From NCBI GenBank assembly GCA_012519455.1, contig JAAYQE010000020.1, positions 1-36,007 on the forward strand: a stretch of DNA of 36,007 bases. The letters run 5' to 3'. The stretch is from Syntrophomonadaceae bacterium. GTDB taxonomy: Bacteria > Bacillota > Ch66 > Ch109. A program made the translations under genes and the position numbers. The notes beneath the pieces were generated by a model, which was not told the origin of the DNA, searched no databases, and was given only the letters and a program-made list of their open reading frames with translations. Of this stretch, positions 15,323-21,937 are shown piece by piece; position 1 is the first letter of the stretch; every line of letters starts with the position of its first letter.

Positions 15323-16276
15323 ATGATTTTAAGATATTTTTTTTGGGCACTAGTTACGAATATCAGTCTTGTATTAATTCTTTTTAGTTTCAGAAAAAAG
15401 ATTGGGCTCTCCCATAAAGGACTTCAGTTTTGGGTAGGTTTAACCTTTATACTTACCCTTCTGTTTCCGGTGGGTTTGTCTTTTTTAGATTTTGGTTGGG
15501 TATTAGTATTACTAATTATTTTAGGTGGGGTAGGGTTTACTTGGTTAATTTTTAAAGATCAGCCGCGTCTGGAATCGGAGTCATTATCCGCAGAACAAAT
15601 CGAATTAGTTACCGGGTCGGCGGTGAATTTAAATGATCGGATCTATCGATCCCTAGCTGAATATGAAATAGCCGAATCAGAAGTACTAACTTTAGATCAA
15701 GAGCCAAAAGTAGAAGAACCCATTGAGCAATTCATAAGAGAAGAACCAATAGAAGAAGTTATTGAAGCAGAACTACACGATGAAGATACAGAACTAATCG
15801 ATGAAGAAGATGAGGCAGAAACCGAAGCAATAATTAAGGAACCTACAGAAGAGGAAATAAATCCTGAGGAAGAAATAGAAATGGCCATTCGCTCGCAGTG
15901 GCTCGAGAACTTTATTGGGCATGGGTTTAAGGCAAAAATGCAAGGAAAATTCGAGGAAGCAATTCTCTTTTTCTCTAAAGCGCGCACGCTTTGTACAGAG
16001 CCCAAACTGGACATGCTGCTTACGCTAGAACTCAGTATTGCTTATCGAGAACAAGGACGCTATTTTGAAGCCATAGAGGTCCTACGCCATTATATAGCCA
16101 ACCAGGTAAAAGGAATAAGCGAAACTTTTTATAAAGAAGTGAGAAACCAAATTATTTACCTGGAAATTATTCAATATGAGCTTAACACGCTAGGTATGCC
16201 GAATCTTCCTTATAATGAAATACCTCGTTTAAATAAAGTTAAGATTGAGGAGATTTTTATATCACTAAAATTATAG
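15323..16276 (+). CDS. Membrane protein with acidic linker and TPR-like C-terminal domain
   Basis: The 317-aa product is not a family I recognise. It has three hydrophobic segments in the first 80 residues. A strongly acidic stretch (about 88-195, dominated by Glu and Asp, with runs such as IDEEDEAETEAI) has low complexity and probably forms a flexible or coiled-coil linker. A helical domain with two TPR-like helix pairs (about 197-265: KMQGKFEEAILFFSKA and YREQGRYFEAIEVL) follows. Such a layout suggests a membrane-anchored scaffold that binds a partner protein on the cytoplasmic side. The ORF track starts at TTG 15317, which abuts CGGAGG; ATG 15323 with six-base spacing is better. The PRC-barrel gene follows 26 bases later, so they are probably co-transcribed. 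Confidence 0.6.
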   Translation: MILRYFFWALVTNISLVLILFSFRKKIGLSHKGLQFWVGLTFILTLLFPVGLSFLDFGWVLVLLIILGGVGFTWLIFKDQPRLESESLSAEQIELVTGSAVNLNDRIYRSLAEYEIAESEVLTLDQEPKVEEPIEQFIREEPIEEVIEAELHDEDTELIDEEDEAETEAIIKEPTEEEINPEEEIEMAIRSQWLENFIGHGFKAKMQGKFEEAILFFSKARTLCTEPKLDMLLTLELSIAYREQGRYFEAIEVLRHYIANQVKGISETFYKEVRNQIIYLEIIQYELNTLGMPNLPYNEIPRLNKVKIEEIFISLKL

Positions 16277-16302
16277 ATAGAGTTAAAGGGAGGAAAAAAT
16301 AC

Positions 16303-16620
16303 ATGTTGAAGAGGACGGAACAAATTCTAGGGTTGCCCTTGATTACAATTTCAGATGGTAAGGAGATGGGGGTTATTCGCCAGTTGGTGATAAACCCGGA
16401 AATGGGTCGTATTGAATTTTTGCTGTTAAACGATGGTCCATGGTATACTGAACCCAAGGTATTGCCTTACGAATTAGTTTTGGGGATAGGACATGATGCG
16501 GTTACGACGGAAAGCGCCACCGCGCTTGACGCTCTACCTGAGACCGCTGAGGTCGTTCAGTTTTTAGAACGGAAGGTTGAAGTTATTGGTACGCGGGTAA
16601 TAACCCGAAGACGCGGGTAA
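16303..16620 (+). CDS. PRC-barrel protein, N-terminal half (frame broken by a 20-bp duplication)
   Basis: The 105-aa ORF encodes one PRC-barrel domain (about 1-90: ILGLPLITISDGKEMGVIRQLVINPEMGRIEFLLL). PRC barrels bind partners in photosynthetic reaction centres, RimM and sporulation proteins (YlmC/YmxH type). The ORF ends abnormally. An exact tandem duplication of acgcgggtaataacccgaag (16591-16630) shifts the frame and gives ITRRRG-stop. Removing one copy restores one frame with the next ORF, giving a 266-aa double PRC-barrel protein. The start is ATG with GGGAGGAAA upstream. Whether the truncated domain is stable, or the duplication is reversible or a sequencing/assembly artefact, cannot be told from one sequence. 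Confidence 0.75.
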   Translation: MLKRTEQILGLPLITISDGKEMGVIRQLVINPEMGRIEFLLLNDGPWYTEPKVLPYELVLGIGHDAVTTESATALDALPETAEVVQFLERKVEVIGTRVITRRRG

Positions 16621-16630
16621 TAACCCGAAG
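16591..16630 (+). repeat. Exact 20-bp tandem duplication
   Basis: acgcgggtaataacccgaag occurs twice head to tail with no mismatch. Because 20 is not a multiple of three, it frameshifts the PRC-barrel gene. The unit itself contains the inverted repeat cgggt-aata-acccg, which could favour slippage. Confidence 0.97.
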
Positions 16631-16637
16631 GGGAAGA

Positions 16638-17123
16638 ATGATCGGTTTGGTTGCTGAAATGGTCATTGAAATTGAATCCGGCCGGGTGGTAGCCTGTGAG
16701 ATCGTTAATACAGAAAAACAGTTTCTCGGTTTTGTCCCCAGCGAAGGCATCCTTACTTTTGGTCGGGATGTGCTGGTAGTTGATGAAAAGATTGATGATT
16801 TACTCATAGAAAGTCTGGACCAACTAAGTGAGGATAAACTAAGTGAGGGAACCCAAGAAGAAGAAGAGGAACAATCCGAAATTGAGGTAGAAGCAGTTCA
16901 GGTCCCTAGTGAGGAAAGTTCATCTTTACCCCAAGGTGATGGCGCAAGCCTATTTGAAGAACGGCAGAAACAATTTCTTATTGGTAAGAAAGTAACCCGC
17001 ACTGTTTTTTCGGATGCCGGTGAAATGTTAGCCCAGGAAGGAGATATCGTTAATTTAGAGCTGCTAGAAAAAGCCCGAGTAGCTGGAAAATTCATTGAAC
17101 TTACCGCCAGTGTAGACGTCTAG
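16638..17123 (+). CDS. PRC-barrel protein, C-terminal half with acidic linker
   Basis: This 161-aa ORF is the continuation of the upstream PRC-barrel gene after the frameshifting duplication. Residues about 1-60 form a second PRC barrel (MIGLVAEMVIEIESGRVVACEIV...RDVLVVDEK). An acidic linker follows (about 65-108, with repeated LSEDK/LSEGT and EEEEEQSE). The C-terminal domain (about 110-160: GKKVTRTVFSDAGEMLAQEGDIV) resembles a third small barrel-like unit. GGGGAAGA lies just before ATG 16638, so the half could be translated on its own. With single-copy sequence it would be internal to the longer protein. VanW follows 15 bases later, so a link to the envelope is plausible but unproven. Confidence 0.72.
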   Translation: MIGLVAEMVIEIESGRVVACEIVNTEKQFLGFVPSEGILTFGRDVLVVDEKIDDLLIESLDQLSEDKLSEGTQEEEEEQSEIEVEAVQVPSEESSSLPQGDGASLFEERQKQFLIGKKVTRTVFSDAGEMLAQEGDIVNLELLEKARVAGKFIELTASVDV

Positions 17124-17138
17124 TTTTGGAGGTATCTA

Positions 17139-18353
17139 ATGCCGAATAGAACGAGACGCTGGCTCCCTTTGATGGGGATTCTCCTCCTGCTTCAGATGGT
17201 TTTTTCTCTAGGGATCAGTAATATTTTAACGACGCGGCCTTGGAAAGCAACGTTACCTGAGGGAATTACAATTGCCGGGGTTACTGTAGCCGGGTTAACC
17301 GAAGAGCAAGCTATAGCTGCCTTACGTCAGGCAGAAGGCCTTAGCTTATCTCCTCGTACGTTATTACTGGGCGATGGCGTAAATGTTTGGTCAGTTGATT
17401 GGGCGATAATTAACGGTGGACCTGATTACGCAGCGGCAGTTGAGCAGGCTTTTCAGCGAAGCCGAGGCAATGGATGGGGGCAGCAAGTAGTACGGGGTTG
17501 GGATCTTTATTGGAAACCACTCGATCTGAAAATACCGGTTTATTTTTCCTCGGAACTACTCCAGCCGGAATTAGAGCGAATCGCCGGGGAATATTTTCGG
17601 GAGCAAAAGGATGCCCGGTTGGTTTGGAAGGAAGAGCAGGTACTACTGGAGCCAGAAATAATCGGACGGGAACTAGATCAAGAAGAAACGATTAAGCGGA
17701 TAATGCAGGAGTGGCACTGGGAACGGACCGACCCTATCCTCTTAGCCGAGCGGATTATCCAACCGGAGATAATCTCTAAGGATTTAGCGGGGATAAATAG
17801 TTTGTTGGGATCCTTTTCTACCCGGTTCAATCCTTCAGATATAGCCCGCACCAATAACCTCAAACTGGCGGTAAATAGCCTTAATAATACTTTGCTTCTT
17901 CCGGGGGCGGAGTTTTCCTTTTATGACCGGGTCGGGCCGCGTACCGCCGAGCGAGGATATCAGAAATCTAAAATTATTGTTAACGGTAAAGCCGGGATAG
18001 GGGTTGGCGGGGGTGTCTGCCAGGTAACTTCTACTTTGTATAATGTGGTCTTGCAGGCCGGTTTAGGGGTTACTGAGCGGTTTCCTCATTCCCGACCGGT
18101 TGGCTATGTTCCGGTAGGGCAAGATGCAGCGGTTATGGGGAAAGAGGCGGATTTTAAATTTAAGAATACTTCTCCCCATCCGGTCTATATACTATCGGAA
18201 ATAGAGAAAAATCAGATTATAATAAGTTTACTTGGAATATCGGACCGTATATCGGTGGTGTCAGATGAGGACAGCGAGGCTCTAGATGAGTCTGTAGAAA
18301 TCACATTCAACGAAACGGAAAACTATAAAACTGAGGAAATTATTGAGAAATAA
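17139..18353 (+). CDS. VanW family protein
   Basis: The 404-aa product has an N-terminal signal anchor (about 9-27). A putative peptidoglycan-binding-4-like region follows (about 40-195: EGITIAGVTVAGLTEEQAI). The VanW domain (about 225-365) has LLLPGAEFSFYDRVGPRTAERGY and the hallmark GVGGGVCQVTSTLYN. VanW is named from vancomycin-resistance clusters, but its function is unknown and chromosomal VanW proteins in Clostridia are common and not resistance markers. The end is an acidic tail (about 368-404). The start is ATG with TTGGAGG upstream. The gene lies 15 bases behind the PRC-barrel ORF and 31 before the DUF1285-like gene, suggesting a single envelope-related transcript. Confidence 0.88.
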   Translation: MPNRTRRWLPLMGILLLLQMVFSLGISNILTTRPWKATLPEGITIAGVTVAGLTEEQAIAALRQAEGLSLSPRTLLLGDGVNVWSVDWAIINGGPDYAAAVEQAFQRSRGNGWGQQVVRGWDLYWKPLDLKIPVYFSSELLQPELERIAGEYFREQKDARLVWKEEQVLLEPEIIGRELDQEETIKRIMQEWHWERTDPILLAERIIQPEIISKDLAGINSLLGSFSTRFNPSDIARTNNLKLAVNSLNNTLLLPGAEFSFYDRVGPRTAERGYQKSKIIVNGKAGIGVGGGVCQVTSTLYNVVLQAGLGVTERFPHSRPVGYVPVGQDAAVMGKEADFKFKNTSPHPVYILSEIEKNQIIISLLGISDRISVVSDEDSEALDESVEITFNETENYKTEEIIEK

Positions 18354-18384
18354 CCAGAAAGCATATACGGGGAGGTTGGTAGCA

Positions 18385-18792
18385 ATGTGGAATGATGAAA
18401 TTCGAATTGCTAGTGATGGCACCTGGTACTATAATGGCAATAAAATGTTTCGGATGGAAATTGTCGGTATGCTTTCGGCTCATCTGCAATATAAGGATGA
18501 CCAGTATTATGTTTGCTGGATGAGGCAGGAAATGCCAGTAGTGGTGGAAGACGTCCCTTTCGTGATAACCGGGGTTTTTGCACATGAGGATGGATTAAAG
18601 GCCCGCTTAATGGACGAACGAGTTATCGATCTTCCCGAAACCGAGGTATTTTGGCAAGATGATATTCCCTACCTTCCTTTATTTACGGAATCCCGGTTGG
18701 ATACCAAGCTTTCCCGGTCTGCCTTTTGGCAAATAACGCCCTATTTAGTCGAAAAAGAGGGCCGGCAATGGATTCAACATCGCCAGGGATAA
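18385..18792 (+). CDS. DUF1285-like protein
   Basis: The 135-aa product resembles DUF1285 proteins of proteobacteria: IRIASDGTWYYNGNKMFRME (about 6-25) then VVVEDVPFVITGV (about 51-63). I judge this from the pattern DGTWYYxG plus VEDxPF only, so it needs a profile search. It has no signal or membrane segment and is rich in Trp and Tyr. The ORF track starts at TTG 18343, inside VanW; GGGGAGG at 18369-18375 fits ATG 18385. The gene ends 12 bases before the stop of the convergent radical SAM gene and is the last of the group running from the acidic membrane protein through VanW. Confidence 0.6.
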   Translation: MWNDEIRIASDGTWYYNGNKMFRMEIVGMLSAHLQYKDDQYYVCWMRQEMPVVVEDVPFVITGVFAHEDGLKARLMDERVIDLPETEVFWQDDIPYLPLFTESRLDTKLSRSAFWQITPYLVEKEGRQWIQHRQG

Positions 18793-18803
18793 ATAATACT
18801 GCT

Positions 18804-19676
18804 CTACATATAGCGATAATCTACGGTTTCGAATTTAGATTCATCCAGGGTAAGCGCGTAATCCAGAAGTCGCAGCATAGTTGCTTTATCATTCGGCATT
18901 CGGCCATTTAGATTAACAAAATTAGAGATATGATCGCTCAGGAAGAAGCCAGTGGTTTGTAGATTTTCAATAATCAGTCGGGTTTCTTTAAGGGCTTCGT
19001 GTGGACTGAGACGTTGAAAAGTGCCGTTTAGGTATTCCTGACCCAGGGGTGTCTTGGGCACCGGGGCATACGTTCTTATTCGGATAAAATGAGGGTCTAG
19101 AGCATTAAGTACGCGGGCACTGCCCAGGGCGTGCTGTTTTGAAAGGGTTCGACCTCCAATGCCGATTAGCAAGTATTCACTTAATTCAATTCCGGCTTCC
19201 TTAACCCGTAAGCCGGCATCAATTATTTGTTGGGCGGTAGCTCCTTTTTGTATTTTTAAAAGTACTTCATCATCACCAGATTCCATCCCGGAATGGATAC
19301 GACTTAAACCGGCAGCAGCTAAGGCCTTCAGCTCTTCCAGTGACTTTCTGGCCAGAAAACGCGCCGATCCATAGATGGTTACCCTCTCTAAATGCGGAAA
19401 CAGTTGGTAACATAATTCGAATATTTCAACTAAATCTTTAGTTTTCATAACGATTGAATTGCCATCCGGGAAAAAAATACTCCTAACTTCACTGCTATAA
19501 GCCTCCCGGGCCATAACTAGGTCTTCTTTAATCTCAGAAACGGGACGAATGCGAAATTTCTTCTTTTTATATAAACCACAAAAGGTACACTTATTATGCG
19601 GACAACCAATTGTTGCCTGGATTAACAAACTATTAGCCTCGCTAGGCGGTCGGAAAATGGGACCTTCGTAGCGCAC
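18804..19676 (-). CDS. Radical SAM protein
   Basis: The 290-aa product carries a cluster-binding motif GCPHNKCTFC (Cys25, 30 and 33; spacing CX4CX2C, one residue longer than the classical CX3CX2C). Other radical SAM elements follow: SIFFPDGNSIV (about 64-74), RIHSGMESGDDEVL (about 130-143) and LSEYLLIGIGG (about 164-174). It probably cleaves S-adenosylmethionine with a [4Fe-4S] cluster, but the substrate is unknown; this type of short radical SAM protein with a CX4CX2C motif is common in anaerobes. The start is GTG with AAGGGGGG upstream on the minus strand, about 30 bases downstream of an extended -10 promoter. It converges on the DUF1285-like gene. Confidence 0.85.
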   Translation of the reverse strand: MRYEGPIFRPPSEANSLLIQATIGCPHNKCTFCGLYKKKKFRIRPVSEIKEDLVMAREAYSSEVRSIFFPDGNSIVMKTKDLVEIFELCYQLFPHLERVTIYGSARFLARKSLEELKALAAAGLSRIHSGMESGDDEVLLKIQKGATAQQIIDAGLRVKEAGIELSEYLLIGIGGRTLSKQHALGSARVLNALDPHFIRIRTYAPVPKTPLGQEYLNGTFQRLSPHEALKETRLIIENLQTTGFFLSDHISNFVNLNGRMPNDKATMLRLLDYALTLDESKFETVDYRYM

Positions 19677-19708
19677 GTTTTTGCCCCCCTTATGATGTGT
19701 TTACGTTC

Positions 19709-19737
19709 ATTATACCATTTATTTGGTAGAGAATAAA
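19709..19737 (-). promoter_or_regulatory. Candidate extended -10 promoter for the radical SAM gene
   Basis: On the minus strand TGGTATAAT gives a perfect TATAAT with an upstream TGn extension. The -35 position 17 bases away is TTTATT (weak). The site is about 32 bases upstream of the GTG start. Confidence 0.5.
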
Positions 19738-19774
19738 TCGATAGTCAGAAACAACTAGGAGGTTGAGTGCGACG

Positions 19775-20344
19775 ATGACAACAAATCGGAAACCTGAAGA
19801 TAAGTACTATCTGCGTCCGGAGCAGTCCCTTGTCTTGGTGGTGGATATTCAAGAAAAACTATTTCCGGCGGTAGCTAACCCTTATCGGGTGTTACGGCAG
19901 ACTAATTTACTTTTACATGCAGCCCGAACTTTTCAGTTACCGGTGGTCGTGACCGAACAAAACCCGGCTGGATTGGGGCCGACTCTGGATACGGTAGATT
20001 TAAAGGGCCTAAACATGGTAAAATTAGACAAGATGACTTTTAGCGCGGTGACCCCGAAGTTATTGGAGGTATTAAGGTCGTACGGTAAAAAACAAATTAT
20101 CGTGGCCGGTATTGAGACTCATGTATGCGTGTTACAAACCGTACGGGATTTACAAAGAGAGGGGTACCAATGTTATCTGGTAGCAGATGCGGTAGATTCG
20201 CGGACGGAATTGAACTACCGTTGTGCCCTGGAGTTAATGCGGGAAATGGGGGCAGTGATTACCAGCGCGGAGATAATTACTTTTGACCTGCTACAAACGG
20301 CTGAAATTCCAGAATTTAAAGTGATGCTTCGACGGATTAAATAA
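19775..20344 (+). CDS. Isochorismatase-family cysteine hydrolase
   Basis: The 189-aa product has the family catalytic triad in the expected places: Asp24 (VVDIQEKL), Lys86 (LDKMTFS) and Cys118 (GIETHVCVLQT). The cis-peptide region precedes the Cys. These hydrolases act on isochorismate, nicotinamide, carbamoyl groups and others; the closest type by eye is the YcaC-like/nicotinamidase-related group, but no substrate can be fixed. The ORF track starts at TTG 19763, which directly abuts AGGAGG. ATG 19775 with 12-base spacing is preferred. It diverges from the radical SAM gene and is followed by a 217-base non-coding stretch. Confidence 0.87.
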   Translation: MTTNRKPEDKYYLRPEQSLVLVVDIQEKLFPAVANPYRVLRQTNLLLHAARTFQLPVVVTEQNPAGLGPTLDTVDLKGLNMVKLDKMTFSAVTPKLLEVLRSYGKKQIIVAGIETHVCVLQTVRDLQREGYQCYLVADAVDSRTELNYRCALELMREMGAVITSAEIITFDLLQTAEIPEFKVMLRRIK

Positions 20345-20458
20345 CGGGTCGTTCGGTAAAAAATAAAATGGATTTTATTGTGTGAATGCTCAAACTAATT
20401 AGCGGTTATGAGAAGGAAATTTAATCTGCAGTGTCGAACTTTCAAATAAACATGTAAA

Positions 20459-20486
20459 TTAACGAAAAAGTTTCAGAATGTATAAA
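20459..20486 (+). promoter_or_regulatory. Candidate promoter for the AAA+/VWA pair
   Basis: TTAACG (20459-20464) and TATAAA (20481-20486) are separated by 16 bases in the 265-base gap before the AAA+ gene. Each hexamer is a partial sigma-A match. A TGTCGAA (0A-box core) lies about 20 bases further upstream at 20432-20438. Nothing else stands out in this gap. Confidence 0.35.
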
Positions 20487-20609
20487 TTAATGCATCTATA
20501 TGCGTACAGTCCAGTTTGGTCTTAGGTAAACGATAATTAAGTCGTAAATGGATGCTAAGGTTTGATGAATTTAAGGTCCAAACGCAAATGTTGGGGGGGA
20601 TTTACAAAT

Positions 20610-21890
20610 ATGAAATTATATCACCGACTTGCTAGGCACCAGGGAAACCAAACCCTTTTTGAGATGGTGGAGATGTCCGTAATTTCTACAATCTGGGGAG
20701 ATCCTCTGCACATTCATGCGGAAGGTCTGCGGGGGACCGGTAAAACAACGATTATGCGGGCGGCTAAAAACATCTTACCTACAATTGAACGGATTAAGGG
20801 TTGTCTGTATAATTGTGATCCGGCTAAGCCTCACTGTCCCCAGCACGCGGATCTACCCCCTGAACAGATTGCAGAAATTGGTACCGAAACGATTCCAATG
20901 CCTTTTTTAGAAATTTCCCATTCCGCTAAAATCGGAACGGTAGTAGGCAGTATTGATCTGGCGAAAATCACTGATCCGAACCGGCCGACAGCCGCTATCT
21001 TGCCAGGAGTAGTGCCACAGGCGCATCGAGGGATCATTTTTGTCGATGAGATTAACCGACTAGCGGATACATCACCGGAAATTACGGACGTTTTGCTTGA
21101 CGTAATGGGTACTAAACCGGGGCGAATCCAGATTGAGGAAGCCGGTATTCCCTTAGTCCAGATTCCGGTTCAGGTGTCGGTTTGGGCTGCTTCAAACCCC
21201 GATGAAGAACCCGGTCCGTTGGAAGAGATTCGCCGGCAATTATCAGACCGGTTTGATCTGGTATTGTACATGGGAAGGCCGAATAGTTTAGAAAGCGTAA
21301 CGGATATCTTGTTGCAGAGTGAACTTAGCCGCCTCGGTCAGGTAGGGGGTCCCGCGGGTAATTTAGCGGAAGATAAAAAAATGGCTGAAAGGTTTAAAGG
21401 GCTGGCTGAAAAGCATCGAGATGTAGTTATGCCGGATTTTTTACGTAACTTTATCGCCCGGGTTTACCTGAAGTATCAGATTGAGAGTTTACGGGCGGTG
21501 GAAGGAATTCAACAGGCCGCGGTGTTACAGACGGTCTTAAGAGATAAGAAGCAAGTATTAGTAAGCGACATAATCAGTGTTCTGCCGTTAGCCCTTAAAC
21601 ATCGAGCTGAGGTGGATACCTTAACTAAGATTATGAATAGTGTAAGTAGGGGAGATGATGGTACATTAGCGGAGGCCCGCCGGGATACTTTTGCCAGCGG
21701 GGCGGAAGGCCGACGGGGCAGTCGAAGCCCTCTGAAATCTTTGTTTGGCGGTAAAGATGACAAGGGGTCGGATCAGGGAATGCAGGATCCAGCCGAGGGC
21801 AGTAGTTTGGTTAAGGCTCGCCCTTTAAGTGATCTAGAACGGGATGAAATTCTCCGAACCGAAAAAGATTTACGTCCTCCAGACCGGTAA
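20610..21890 (+). CDS. Magnesium-chelatase ChlI-like AAA+ ATPase
   Basis: The 426-aa product is an AAA+ ATPase of the ChlI/MoxR group. It has Walker A GLRGTGKTTIM (about 39-49), Walker B GIIFVDEINRL (about 134-144), a sensor-1 stretch VWAASNPDEEPG (about 189-200) and the arginine-finger region RRQLSDRF. Between Walker A and B there is a Cys/His-rich insertion (GCLYNCDPAKPHCPQH, about 60-75) seen in some ChlI-like proteins that may bind a metal. The partner VWA gene follows 47 bases later. Together they resemble the I and D subunits of metal chelatases, but no H-type subunit (BchH/CobN) or tetrapyrrole gene is present, so the substrate is unknown. The start is ATG 20610 after GGGGGGGA; the track start at 20562 lacks a good ribosome site. 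Confidence 0.82.
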   Translation: MKLYHRLARHQGNQTLFEMVEMSVISTIWGDPLHIHAEGLRGTGKTTIMRAAKNILPTIERIKGCLYNCDPAKPHCPQHADLPPEQIAEIGTETIPMPFLEISHSAKIGTVVGSIDLAKITDPNRPTAAILPGVVPQAHRGIIFVDEINRLADTSPEITDVLLDVMGTKPGRIQIEEAGIPLVQIPVQVSVWAASNPDEEPGPLEEIRRQLSDRFDLVLYMGRPNSLESVTDILLQSELSRLGQVGGPAGNLAEDKKMAERFKGLAEKHRDVVMPDFLRNFIARVYLKYQIESLRAVEGIQQAAVLQTVLRDKKQVLVSDIISVLPLALKHRAEVDTLTKIMNSVSRGDDGTLAEARRDTFASGAEGRRGSRSPLKSLFGGKDDKGSDQGMQDPAEGSSLVKARPLSDLERDEILRTEKDLRPPDR

Positions 21891-21937
21891 TCCATCAACC
21901 ACAAAATGGATAAAATTAGGGGCAAGGAAGTGGGGCT

